64,000 nt of DNA from Trogon surrucura (taxonomy: Eukaryota; Chordata; Aves; Trogoniformes; Trogonidae), in NCBI GenBank assembly GCA_020746105.1, contig CM036617.1, positions 135,993,845 to 136,057,844 on the forward strand, written 5' to 3'. Each line of letters starts with the position of its first letter. The stretch's first letter is position 1. Of this stretch, positions 47,401 to 58,404 are shown piece by piece. The position numbers and the translations under genes were made by a program. The notes beneath the pieces are model-generated. The model had not been told where the DNA came from. It saw only the letters and a list, made by a program, of their open reading frames with translations, and searched no databases.

Positions 47401-48900
47401 TCCACTTCTGGCCTAAGTTGTAAAAAACCATTAATATTCGTAATAAAGTCCTGTGTCTATGAAGTTCCTAGAGACTCTTGTGTCTTTCAGACACCTGTGA
47501 CCTCTTGGCATCATACCATGGTGGGAAGAGGTTACCTTATTTTGGAGCAGAGAGGTGGGCTGACAGGTCAGTGGGGTGTCTTGGACTGCCTAGGTTTGTG
47601 GTGTCTGTGGAATCAGGTGTTTCACTCAAAATGGCTGAGGACCACTGTCTGTCCCCTCACTGCCTTCCGGCAGCATGGTGGCAAACAACTCTCTAATGCC
47701 TCTCTCTGCTGTGTGGCCTGATGTAACAGCTGTAAACACAAAGCTGAAACATGAGGCTGTAGAGAGCTGGGCAAGAGAATCACTGTCAGGTACAAGCCCA
47801 TCAGCCTTCCTGTCCTGTCGGTGGGTGTCAGTCCTGATGGAGAGAATAAAAAATAACTTACTTAAAATGAAGGATGTTTACAGCTGCACCCGGACTTTTC
47901 CAATCGGCCCCGTTGACAGTGGGGATGCTGGATTGCCATGTTCCTTCCTGGCAACGTGCAGAGGGTCACAGCACTGACAAACATGCCCACACAGTCCCTC
48001 TGCCTTTGCTTCAGTGTCCCGAGTGCAGCTTTGGTTTAACGTTGTGAGAGAATGCCCTCTCCTGGGGTCTACATAAACCGTTGAAAGAAATGCCTGAGCT
48101 TCTGCAGAGGAAGGCTTTTTTGGGCTGTCATGACACCAACAACAACACACACAGGAGACTGGGTCAAAAGCAACTTATGATAACGCTGCACAGTACCAAA
48201 ACAACATTGGTGGTCTTCATTAATGGTTTTGTATGGCAAGGGAAAGTTCAGTGCTGAGATGGAGCTCCTGCACTTCCACAGATAGTTTAGATGAGGCAGA
48301 AGCTGGTGCTGGAGCACCAACATCCACACGGGGCGGGATTGTGGCTGGCTACTACTACTATTTCATCAGCTGAGTTACAGGCAGTGATAAGATGTCATGA
48401 GACATCCCTGCCTCTGGGAACATCCGAGTGGGAAATTCACGAAGGGTTCTGTGCCTGACTGATTAAGTCAGTTTGTTGGAGCTCAGGCAAGATGATCATG
48501 AACAAGATTGAGTGGTTCCAGCAGACAGATATGGCTGGGCTGGGGCAGCGAGCAGGGACAAGAGCAAAGCTGGCACAGAGGGAGGCACAAAGGCAGGGCT
48601 CCAACAAGGAGCTAAGCATGGGTGGGAGTGAAAACCAAAGGAGCACTAGAATCAAATGCCGTCAGGATGCCCTGCGTCTGAATTGTCCATGCAGTCTTTG
48701 GCTTTGGTGCCCTCCTTAACTGGGAGGGGAACTATTCTCATCCAGGGAATAACGAGATGACAAGGGGGTGGATTTATGGCTACCTGCAGAAACTATTGGG
48801 CTGCAGTTTAAGCCAGGCTCCAGCAGCAGCTGCAATAGTACCCATGAAAGGAGCATGTCAAGGGAAAACCATTAGGCATGAGATCTTTGCCTTTCAGGAG
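44400..48900. other. Intergenic sequence with no supported gene
   Basis: Old, decayed sequence with some possible CR1 remnants to about 45.4 kb, otherwise nothing recognised. A poly-A run sits near 46881. Open frames up to about 100 codons lack domains. Confidence 0.55.
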
Positions 48901-48929
48901 GCCTTTGGCCCTAAGTCAGCAATGGGGTC

Positions 48930-49870
48930 CTGACGTAATTGGAGGAGTCTGAGGCTGGCTGATGGTTTGTGTTCCTCGGTAAGCAGGCGTGCAATCATCA
49001 TGGCTGGGCTTCGCGAATGAAGATATGGGAAGGGCTCTACCTGCACTTGCTGCAAGCGCGCTGATGGCTAAAAAGGCCAATGCGGGATAGGCAAGTCTGG
49101 TTGCAAAAGGCACAGCGGAAAGTCAACCGCAGCAGAAGGTGCCCGTTGGCCGAGGTTAGCCAACCAGCTAGAGGGTGGAGAGGAACTTGGTTAGGCCACC
49201 TTTTCTAGGCCGCTCTCCATGTGGAGCAAGCAGTGCTCTCCTTGAAAAAGGCTGCTTGGTCATTCAGGATGTTGCAGAACAAGACTGTCATCTCCGGGGT
49301 CAGCCTCAAGCGACCAGTGTCCTCAACCGCCTGCATGCAGGGTTGGATCTGCGGCTTCCAGTGCACCTTGTCACCTGCCATTTCGTCCCTCGCCTGTCGC
49401 TACAAGACTTTACAAATGTGGGTGTAACCTTCAAGCCTGCGCAATGGATTTTTTAGGTAAGGCTCAGCGTATGCAGAACTGGCCCCACCCTTTACTCCTA
49501 AACTTATCTGCCAGGCTCTAGCGAGCTTGGAAGGTGACATCAAAGTCCTCAGGATGTAGGTTTAGTTAGAGTATCCTTCTCTTAGATGGGTGGCCTTACA
49601 GGGCTAAACGAGCTCCATCTGCCCGGGTTTGGAGTTAGAGTTGTCCTTCTCCGAGGACGGTTGCCGGGAGGCTAGCGAGCCCATCCTACCTGTGGACACA
49701 CTTAGTCTGACCCTTCAGTTGAGACCTGTCTGGCATGGGAGACCCTATCGGAGGCATATGCCACCACCAGCATAGCTCGTAACCTCATAAGGGCATGCAA
49801 GCTTCTCCCCTGCGACAAGGGAGTGTCCGTGGAGAAGAAGGAGGTGTCCGCAGGCATGCAATAATCTAAT
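48930..49870 (+). repeat. Non-CR1 repeat-like segment, possibly an RTE-type LINE fragment
   Basis: GC-richer than its flanks, with about 20 CpGs in a CpG-poor neighbourhood. Between about 49481 and 49693 three degenerate units of about 65 bp share a core of the type TCCTTCTC...GG(T)TGCC...AGGCTAGCGAGC. It closes with a block reading GAGACCTGTCTGGCATGGGAGA (split here: 49720-49742), then CATAGCTCGTAACC and GCGACAAGGGAGTG, and stops abruptly before AT-rich DNA at about 49862. From memory this wording resembles noncoding parts of RTE-clade retrotransposons; AviRTE is the avian member. I see no endonuclease or RT frame, so the family call is tentative. Orientation is assumed. Confidence 0.35.
49481..49693 (+). 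repeat. Three degenerate ~65 bp tandem subrepeats
   Basis: Unit 1 at about 49481-49540, unit 2 at 49560-49625, unit 3 at 49626-49693. Units 2 and 3 both begin GTTT(GG)AGTTAGAG and share TCCTTCTC, then a GG..TGCC..GGGCTA(A/G)CGAGC core. Unit 1 retains GCCAGGCTCTAGCGAGC. The structure is read by eye. Confidence 0.6.
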
Positions 49871-50127
49871 AGCATTAACATTCTCCCCTTCTCCTCTCTA
49901 AAATGAGGAAATTGTGATGTGGACAGAGCAAGGCCTGTGGAATAAATGGAGCAGAAGAAGGCCTGCTCAGAGCATGGTGGGGGTGGCGTGGAAGGGGGAC
50001 ACACGACGACTTTGGTGTTTATTCTACATTTGCAGCTGCTCTTCAGTTGCCACCAGATGGCAACAGAAACCCGTTTCAGCCCGGCAGGATTCTGCGGAGA
50101 CTGCTGAATTCCAGCTGCTGTCTCGGC

Positions 50128-50499
50128 TGTAAGGTTTGCTGGAGAGAGATGTACTGGGGACTTTATTAATGTGTGTAAATACCTGAGGAGCGGGGATCAA
50201 AAGGAAGGTGCCAGTCTCTTCACAGTGGTGCCCAGCAATAGAACAAGGAATAATGGGTTAAGCTGGAACACAGGAAGTTCTGCCTGAACATGAGGAGAAA
50301 CTTCTTTCCTGTGAGGGTGACAGAGCACTGGCACAGCCTGCCCAGGGAGGTCGTGGAGTTTCCTTCTCTGGAGACTTTCAAAACCCGCCTGGACACGTTC
50401 CTGTGTGGCTGCCCTAGGGGATCCTGCTCTGGCAGGGGGGTTGGACTAGATGATCTCTAGAGGTCCCTTCCAACTCCTAACATTCTGTGATTCTATGAA
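50128..50499 (+). repeat. CR1 LINE 3' end
   Basis: C-terminal ORF2 remnant ([17 protein letters not shown], with the GFCGCPRGS-like end) and 3' UTR (TTGGACTAGATGATCTCTAG, then CCAACTCCTAACATTCTGTG). It ends in ATTCTGTGATTCTATGA at about 50480-50498. It is close in sequence to the 57 kb copy and so is the same young subfamily. 5'-truncated. Confidence 0.93.
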
Positions 50500-51487
50500 A
50501 GGCTGCCTGCCCACTGGAGAAAAAAAAAAAAGCAACAAGCTGACGTGATTTTATTGTCACTAGGGATGTACACGTTGGCTTTTTATGAAGTCGGGTACCT
50601 GAGGACAGTGAAGGACTGGTGACTAGCGAGCTGAGCCTTCCCTGGCAGCCAGCAGCAGACCGGTGCACGCCTTGCTCCTCCTGATGGAGAGGAGCATGGA
50701 TGTGCCAGCCCGCACTGTGATCAACCTCCGCGTGCTATGCAGATGTGTTGTCGGTGACCCAGAAACAAAAATAGCTACGGGTCAGTTCAGGACAGGCATT
50801 GAGATAGATGATCGGGCTTTGGGAGAGCCCCGAGGAGCGCCGTAGCGAAGAGAGACGCAGTCCAGTTGGGCTGGGGGAGGGCACAGAGGGATGCGGGGCT
50901 GCTCAGGCACCCAGAGCTGGCAGGTTGAGTCACGTGATCACTGCCGTGGGATTTATCCTCACATCAAAATTCATTTGCTCCGGCAGCCTCAGTCATCATT
51001 TTGACCTCAGATGACTTGAGCATGGTTGCCAAGGGAACCGGTTTGCTCTTCCCTGCATCCCATCTGCTTATTGTCTCTGACAAGCAACTAGCTGTTGGTC
51101 AAACACTAAAAAATCGACCATCCCCTCTGTGACCTCTGGTCCTGCCTGTCCCTGCTCTCCTGTTTTGCAACAGGTCACTCCTAAGAGAAGCGCTGTCAGA
51201 TCTTAGCCCTGCTTTCCCCCTAGCCCTCAAGCACAAGCGCATTGCTTAGCAACCCCTGCCTGAGGAGAGACGGTTTCCAGGGGCAACGGGCACACTTTTA
51301 CATCATAAATAACTGCGGGTACATCATCATCGAACACCTCATAGCCTTCTCTGGCTGCGCACCAGGGCTCAGTTTAGAAGCAGGCAGCTGAATAGCTGCA
51401 GGAAACTGAATCCCTAAAAATGGCCCTCTCTTTTCAAGGATTGGGACAGGTGAGTTTGTGAAAGAGGGTTTCCCTATAGCACACACA

Positions 51488-51523
51488 GCTAATGTAGCTA
51501 ATACGGCTAATTTAGCTAATTTG
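51488..51523 (+). repeat. Four 9-bp repeats GCTAATNNN
   Basis: GCTAATGTA, GCTAATACG, GCTAATTTA and GCTAATTTG lie head to tail without gaps. Six positions are invariant and three vary. Confidence 0.9.
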
Positions 51524-51594
51524 GAGACAGGGTGGCACATCTGCCAAGTCGTGGCAGCATTGCAGTCATTCAGAGAAAGCGAAAAGGAAGAGAG

Positions 51595-51621
51595 AGGAAG
51601 GAAGGAAGGAAGGAAGGAAGG
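51595..51621 (+). repeat. GGAA tetranucleotide microsatellite
   Basis: About six to seven copies of GGAA in a longer purine-only stretch (about 51570-51680). Confidence 0.95.
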
Positions 51622-53344
51622 AGAGGAAAGGAGGGGAGACTGGTAGGGAAACTGGGAAAGAAAAAGAGGGAGTGGGTGGGAAAGCTGGGACGAGGAGAGG
51701 AAGTGTGGTGGGATGACTGGGAGGGCAGCTGGGAAGCCGCGTGATGAGGGCCAAGGAGGACAGTGGGATGCAGACACAGGTGGGACATTGGGGGAGTGAC
51801 CGTGTGTTGAAGTGAATACTTACATACACCAAAAAAACTGTCTAAAGCCTGTAGCTAAAAGCAAGATAAAGGTAATATTAAGTTGCAAAAATATCTAGAG
51901 CTGGGAACCTTAGGAAAAGTGAAACTTGGCTGTAAGTCTGAAGTCCTACGGCACAGGAAGGAAAACCAGAAACTCTCTTCAATACACATACAACAGACAT
52001 GACGTACATTGCAGATCCACTGCAACAAAACAGCAAGAGCTCTGCTGTAGCCAAAGAATAGTGCCTTCTTTATTACACTGTCAACAGAAAAGCTGTAGGA
52101 AATTTTACAGATCTGTGCACATCTGGGGAGCGGGCCAAGAAGCTCTTCATGCCTGTTAAACCAAGATCATGCATCAGTATTTTTTTAAGTACAAAATGGT
52201 AACAGCAAAACAAAGAACTGTTTCATGCTATTTAACATTACCCACTTCTTTAATATTATGGATACGTGTGCCTACGTGTTGTTTTGGAAATTATCTGGCC
52301 CTTTAGGGCTTCCTGTTTATCTTTTTTTTTGTAGCTTCTGGCCCCTTTTAACACCAGCGAGGAAAGAAAATCCAGGCCACTGGAGAAAAAGTTTAGATGT
52401 TTTAAGGAGACAAGAGTGTTGCAATATACTAGTGTGCATTTAAAGATGTAAAAGACCTACTAATCAACCTTAAAGTTGAATGAGTAACACAAACATCTAG
52501 AATTTCACTAAAGTTCCCCCAATAACTCAACCTCAAACAAGAATGCTGTTGTTTGGCTAACGAAGATGGCGCTCCATCGGGGTCCCCTTGTCTTGTAGGG
52601 TGACAGGGGGCAGTCACACCTCGCCCTGTCCCGTGTCCCCAGGCACTGACCAGCAGAGGGGAGTGCTAGAGCAAGGCGGCTCCTGTTACGCAATCTGGTT
52701 TTTGCTACCGCCTGCCCTCTCCTGAGTACCACAAGCACCACTGGGAAGGTGGAATCAGGTCTCCTTGTTCTTGGTGTTACTCAGCCCTATCTGTAACCTT
52801 TTGCCTTCATGCTTTCGCTCCAGCCTTATTTTCTAGTTTGCCTTTTGTTCCCTCTCTGCCTCCCTGTATGATTAGCGACGGCCCTCCCGGATCCTGGCCT
52901 CACCTTATCCATATCTAAGACGGAAAAGAAGTTCTTTGTTCTTCTGAAGAAAATTACTTTCTTTGAGGCAGGAGTGATAAACTTGGAATGAGAAGCAAGC
53001 ACATGTTAACATAAACACACGCAAAAGGGAAGCGGCTAAATGAGAAAGGCCATGTGATTTGCTGGAGAGTGGGTAAAAAAACACCTTGTGGGTAGCTGAG
53101 TCTGAAGAGGAAAAACAAGATTTGCATCTTAGTTAGTGTAATGAAGAAGTTGTGTAAAGGAGCCTCTTTGGAGCAGAAAGGGAAGAAAAAGATGCATTCC
53201 AAAAGACAATGATCAGAACAAAAATGGGGGAGAACCCTCTTGGAAAGGATGTCAGAAACTGGTAAAAACTGAGACATATGCAAAGAAATACTGGCTTCTT
53301 GCCTCATTTAGGATTTAAAGTACACCTCTTAGATTCTAACTTGA

Positions 53345-54290
53345 TCCATTTTTCGAGGGTTAGGACTGGGCTGAACACTAAATGCTGACAGATGCTTTTT
53401 TACCCCTATCCCTCCCCAAAGGGGAAGGGAAAGGAGGCAGAGAGACTTACAGGTTGGAAAAGGAAACAAAACCAGCTTTAATAAAACAATAGTACTGATA
53501 AGGGAATAATGAAAATAATACTGAACCCCACTTCCCCCTCCTAATAGCAATCACCACTGATGCTCCAGAGCAGGCAGGCAATGGGGAAGCCAGGCTCAGC
53601 AGCAGTGGGGAGCTGGATATGGGAGTTAGATTCAGGAACTCAGGACTGGGATCAAAGGCAGAAGAATGAACAGACTCCTCCTTGGAAACTGGCCAACAAG
53701 ACAGCTTAACCCCTGTGATCCCTCAGCTTTATAGTGAATATGTATGTATATGGAATACACATACATATATCATAGAATCATAGAATGGCCTGGGCTGGAA
53801 GGGACCTTAGAGATCATTTTAATCCAACCTCCCTGTTGTGGGCAGGGACGCCGCCTCTCGACTAGGTCAGGCAACACGTGAGAACCGAATGGGAATCGAA
53901 CCCGTGACCTTTGGTGTTTCAAGCACCACGCATATATGCATGTATATGGAATGGAATACTCTTGTTGGTCACCTGTCTTGTCTGTTCCTCGCCAAAGGTG
54001 CAACCTCTTACTTCCTTGCAACCCCTTCTGCTTCTTGGCACCCCCAGTGTGGTGCACAAAGATCCAGCAGTGACCTTGGTCACTATAGGAGCAAGTATAA
54101 GCAAGAGGCTTTCTGCACACCAGTCCCTGGTAGGACCTATAAACAATAGGAGTTATCACTTCTAGTAGCAGACACTGTCTGCAAAAACGTGCTGCTAACT
54201 TCAGCAAGTGCAGTCTTTTAGAAGAGACTTAGCTGGAAAGTAAAATCACTGAAAAGAATTGGTTCTGTTTAGCTCAAACCAGGACACCAT
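53345..54290 (-). mobile_element. Solo LTR of an ERVL-like endogenous retrovirus, with a nested SINE
   Basis: On the minus strand it begins TGGTGTCCTGGTTTGAGC near 54290. Next come a block on CTCCTATTGTTTATAGG and one on TATATGGTATGGAATA-type sequence, the usual U3 wording of avian ERVL LTRs as I know them. Then come ATTAAAGCTGG (poly(A) signal region, about 53474-53484), CCTTTTCCAACCTGTAAG and a 3' end near CCCAGTCCTAACCCTCGA (about 53352-53371). A SINE splits it at about 53768-53930, so the LTR itself is about 780 bp. No gag, pol or env is seen on either side, so it is a solo LTR left by recombination. Family name is from memory; borders are good to about 20 bp. Confidence 0.65.
53768..53930 (-). 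repeat. tRNA-Ile/CR1 SINE (TguSINE1-like) nested in the LTR
   Basis: On the minus strand the head (53930-53881) reads like the 3' half of tRNA-Ile: GTGGTGCTTGAAACACC (anticodon arm), then Pol III box B GGTTCGATTCC at 53902-53892. A CR1-like tail follows, TTGCCTGACCTAGTCGAG to CCATTCTATGATTCTATGAT. The first half of the tRNA, with box A, is missing (5' truncation). The flanks repeat each other imperfectly: (A)TGTATATGGAATA lies at 53744-53757 and again near 53940-53952, consistent with a target-site duplication. Confidence 0.8.
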
Positions 54291-55229
54291 TTAACATAAT
54301 TTACAGACTGCTGTGTCCGTATTAGACTGCTTAATTGACTAATTATCTTCTGTGGCTAACATCACACCTAAAACTCAGTCTAGATTAAGCCTGAGAATGA
54401 GAGGAGATGGTAGATGTTTGGAAAAATGGAGCTGGAGAAGAGAAAGATGAGGGAGAAGAGATGATGCAGAAGATAACTGTTGCAAAGGCAAGGAGGATGT
54501 GCAATGTCCAAGAGAGGGAGTGCAGGAGATGGGCAGTGCTGGGTCCTGAGCACAGCACAGAAGCCTGGGAGTGAAAGGAGACCTGTCCTGGAGAGCAAGT
54601 ACAGGGCAGATGCATGGGTGTGTGGCAAGAAGGGGAGGCTGGAGGATCCAATTGCACATTCCCATCACATTACCCATCTTGGAGCTTTGGCTGCATAGAA
54701 GCTAAGGTGCACAGGAACAGAAGAAGGGCCAGGAATTCCACTTACTGTGGAGGTGGGGAATAGAGGATAATGGGATTACAAAATTAGAAGGCTTGAAGTC
54801 TATTTCCAGATCTGGCATGACGGACCCTTGTCATACAGCAAGGCCATTAAATAACTCTGACCTTTGTAAACTATTGGGAATATTAGTTGCCACTGTTGTA
54901 GTTTCTCTATGCAGTCCTTAACAGGATTTTCTGAGGAAAGGACTTAATGACCAATCAAGGCTGACTTTGCCTGGAGAGATATTAATATGCCCAGGAAGAT
55001 CCCCTTAATCTAACTCCTCACTGACTGCAGTGGCTCATGTTGTCATTTAATCTAGCCACACTTATTTATGTGAGGAAATAAGCTGGTGTTCATCTCAGTG
55101 GGATAATTATTCCACTATTAAAGAAGCGCAATCCAGTCCAGGCACCTGGTGGTAGTCACTCTGCAGTCTGAACCCTAGGTTTCCCAAAGCAGAATCTCAG
55201 ACATCAAAGTTCATAAAAAACAAATCATT

Positions 55230-55610
55230 GAATAGAACAGTATAGCAGCATGGTCAGCTCAAGCTGGGTGTCTCCAGAGAGGGATCCTGAGCAAAGAAAT
55301 CTCTGGACATTTATATCCTTACAGACTATGCATCTACCCTTCATGTGCCCTTGATGTGCCCTTCATGTGTCTAATGGTGATCCTGTCCTGAGATTCTTGA
55401 ACACCTTCTGACTCCTTACTGGATTCCTTCACTGTCTCCAGACCCGCGGTTATCTTGTCTAGTTACAGCTGCTATTGACGCTTGTACTCTCCGTATCTCC
55501 TGGTTTCCACTGGCTCTAGTGGCCTTGTCATGCTTGAATAGATAAAATTTCTGTACAAGTTCAGCAAATCTAGGTGGAAGTTTACAGCTTGCAGTCTAAG
55601 GCTTCAGCAA
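55230..55610 (-). mobile_element. Possible LTR fragment (second ERV type)
   Basis: On the minus strand a TATAAATGTCC box lies at about 55315-55305. It is followed by CAGAGATTTCTTTGCTCAGG and a CTCTCTGGAGACACCCAGC block, a wording reminiscent of the promoter and R region of avian ERVK-like LTRs. Terminal TG...CA and duplications were not found. Weak call. Confidence 0.3.
55337..55369 (+). repeat. Three 11-bp direct repeats CCCTT(C/G)ATGTG
   Basis: CCCTTCATGTG, CCCTTGATGTG and CCCTTCATGTG run contiguously, with a single mismatch in the middle unit. Confidence 0.9.
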
Positions 55611-57289
55611 ATCTCGCTACTTATGCTAAGTAAGTAAAGTTAAGCAAACAGTGCAATAAATCACACTCTAAGTGATTAATTCTATTTAAAACTTATTTAA
55701 GCTAAATGACTAATATCGCTTAACACCACTATGGTTATCCCTACATCCATTTTTATAGAAGATAAAAATTACTTCATCCATTACCAAGTATCCTGCTTTC
55801 CAAAGCCATTTTTAGTCTGGAAAAAAAGTGCAAAACTTTGAAACAACATGCACATCAGAAACAATCATTTAACTATCAAAATGACCATTCATAGTGAAAC
55901 AGGCTGATAAGAGATTTTTGTAACAGATATAAGAGAAGATGACTCACAGGAAAAACTACAAGAGGAATTTGTTTACACTTCTCAAAAGCTGCTCATTTGT
56001 GACTTTAACAAATACAAGAAGCCTAGAACGATCCAATGCCCAACAGAAAAATCACAAACATTTTCAGTGCTCATTTGGCCTGTGATGAGTTTGAAGGAAG
56101 CATCGTAGGGAGAATTCAGAATGTTTTAGCATGATCACAGATACTGAAACTCCTTGTCTGAAAGAAGGAAAACTGACAGCCTCTTACAAAATTCATGAGC
56201 CAGAGTAACTTTGAAGTAGTCATAATTGTTGTGTACCTAAAGGCAGAGTCCTTGTCTCAGGTGCACAAGTGAGGACTCCTGATTACTTCAAGATGTAAAC
56301 GGAAGACAGCGGCCAAGGTTTAAAGGGGAGGAAGTGCTCTATGATGCTTACAGGCTTTCCTAGAAACCGGTGAGGTGGTGAGGTGAGATGAATTGCACCA
56401 TGCCCTGTGGCTAAACCCAGAGGCACTAGGGAACTGTTTCAGTCTGCTCAGGCTTCAGAAGCCAGCCTGACCCTGCAGGGTCTGCATCTTTGGCCCTCCA
56501 GCCCCTGTGGGCATCAGGGAAAGGACAGCAATGCCAAGGGGCATCGGAGCTTGGAGACCTCCCGTCTGTCTGGGAGTACTGGTCTCTGGTCAGTGCTGGC
56601 ATGCTGGCTCTGTCACTGTAACAGTGAAATCCCCCCAGCAACACCTCTACCCCAGCCTTTTGGAGATGAAAGGGGGAGAAGGACAGCATAGGTGAGGGGA
56701 AAGGAAGTAAGGAACAAGTGAGAGGAGGTCCTGAAGGTCTGATCTTGGATCTGTTTGGTCAGTGCTTGTGGCTGGACAGCATACAGTGGCTTTCTTAGGG
56801 GACAAGCACAAGGACATCAGACCCTCTGCTCTTCAGAATGGGAGAAGATCTCCTGGAAGCCGAGGGTGACGGCAGGCTGTGTGGAGGCTGGAGATCAAGC
56901 CAGGTCAGCTGAGGCTGGAAGCCAAGGTGGGGGGAGGACCTCTAGAGCAGGAGATGTTGCCCTGAGGAAAGTGCTTAGAAAATGAGAGAATGTTTGCATA
57001 ACAGAGAGTTAGCAAGGCAGCTGAAGAAAATGTCATAGGGCAGGTGGTGAAAGCAAAGATTTCAAATGGTAACAGAGCTCCTCCATGAGGATTTCCTGGG
57101 TGCTTAACAGAGGGATGCTGCAGGCAGAGCAGTCCTCAAGGGAAAGAGGCTTGTGGGAGAGCTGTTTTAAGGTAGGAATGACAGAAGTGGTATCTGGGGT
57201 GAGCAGACACAGGCTTGTCCATGTTGGATTGCTGTGTTTAGTCTCGGGTTGTAATAACGTGTTCACATGATTTGTGCAGTAGGTGGAAC

Positions 57290-58400
57290 AGAATCATAGA
57301 ATCATAGAATAACAGAATCACAGAATGTTAGGAGTTGGAAGGGACCTCTAGAGATCATCTAGTCCAACCCCCCTGCCAGAGCAGGATCCCCTAGGGCAGC
57401 CACACAGGAACTCGTCCAGGCGAGTTTTGAAATTCTCCAGAGAAGGAAACTCCACAATCTCTCTGGGCAGCCTGTGCCAGTGCTCTGCCACCCTCACAGG
57501 AAAGAAATTTTTCATATTGAGGTGGAACTTCCAGTGTTCTAACTTAAAGCCATTATTCCTTGTTCTATTGCTGGGCACAACTGAGAAAAGATTGTCTCCT
57601 TCCCCTTGACACCCACCCCTCAGATATTTATATACGTTAATAAGGTCCCCTCTCAGCCATCTCCTTTCAAGGCTAAACAGCCCCAGTTCTCTTCATAGGA
57701 GAGATGTTCAAGTCCCTTAATCATCCTCGTAGCTCTCTGTTGGACTCTCTCCATTAGGTCCCTGTCTCTCTTGAATTGGGGAGCCCAAAACTGGACACAG
57801 GATTCCAGGTGTGGTCTCACCAGGGCAGAGTAGAGGGGGAGAAGAACTTCCCTAGACCTGCTGGACACACTTTTCTTAATGCACCCCAGGATCCCATTGG
57901 CCCTCTTGGCCACAAGGGCACATGGCTGTCCCATGGACAACTTATTGCCCACTAGGTCTTTCTCCATGGGGCTGCTTTCCAGCAGGACGTCCCCTAATCT
58001 GTACTGGTGCCTGGTCTTACTCCTCCCCAGATGCAGGACTCTACACTTGTCCTTATTGAACTTCGTGAGGTTCCCGTTTGCCCAGCTCTCCAGCCCGTCC
58101 AGATCCCATTGGATGGCAGCACAGCCTTCCTGTGTGTGTGTCAGCCACCCCTCCCAGTTTTGTATCATCAGCGAACTTGCTGAGGGTGCACTCTGTCCCC
58201 TCATCCAGGTCACTGATGAAGACATTGAACAAAAGTAGACCCAGCCTGTAGTTGCCTGGCTCCTCCTTCTTGCCCTTTTTGAAGACTGGAGTGATACTGG
58301 CTTTTTTCCAGTCCTCAGACACCTCTCCTGTTCCCCATGATTTTTCAAAGATGATAGAGAGCAGCTCAGCCACAACATCAGCCAACTCTCTCAGCACCCA
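57290..58400 (-). repeat. CR1 LINE with internal deletion in reverse transcriptase
   Basis: This is the best-preserved CR1 here. The tail at 57291-57330 is four near-copies of ATTCTATG/ATTCTGTG (minus strand). A long frame, 58236-57653, encodes FADDTKLGG near its start, then the [22 protein letters not shown] and [12 protein letters not shown] blocks. The C-terminal end ([13 protein letters not shown]) is at about 57480. The 5' part, to about 58395, encodes [14 protein letters not shown] and [24 protein letters not shown]. The NYR is followed directly by [16 protein letters not shown], so the part of the RT core normally between these motifs is deleted. Confidence 0.93.
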
Positions 58401-58404
58401 CAAT

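Larger units (their letters stand above)
50500..53340. other. Intergenic sequence with simple repeats
   Basis: No gene recognised. It contains the 9-mer array and the GGAA microsatellite described separately, and a purine-rich flank to about 51760. Other open frames are short and featureless. Confidence 0.55.
54291..57285. other. Intergenic sequence, no supported gene
   Basis: Featureless apart from the 11-mer triplet and the possible LTR near 55.2-55.6 kb listed separately. Open frames up to 100 codons lack domains. Confidence 0.55.

Noticed and set aside
48916-49113. A minus-strand 65-codon frame with a hydrophobic Ala/Leu-rich start
   Set aside because: Could look like a signal peptide, but it lies in the repeat-like segment and matches no protein I recognise.
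53881-53930. Candidate tRNA gene on the minus strand
   Set aside because: Only the anticodon and T arms are present. The D arm and 5' acceptor strand are missing, and a CR1 tail follows directly, so it is a SINE head, not a functional tRNA.
57653-58378. A 241-codon minus-strand frame as a host gene
   Set aside because: Its sequence is CR1 ORF2 ([31 protein letters not shown]) ending in the CR1 3' UTR and tail, so it is a retroelement.
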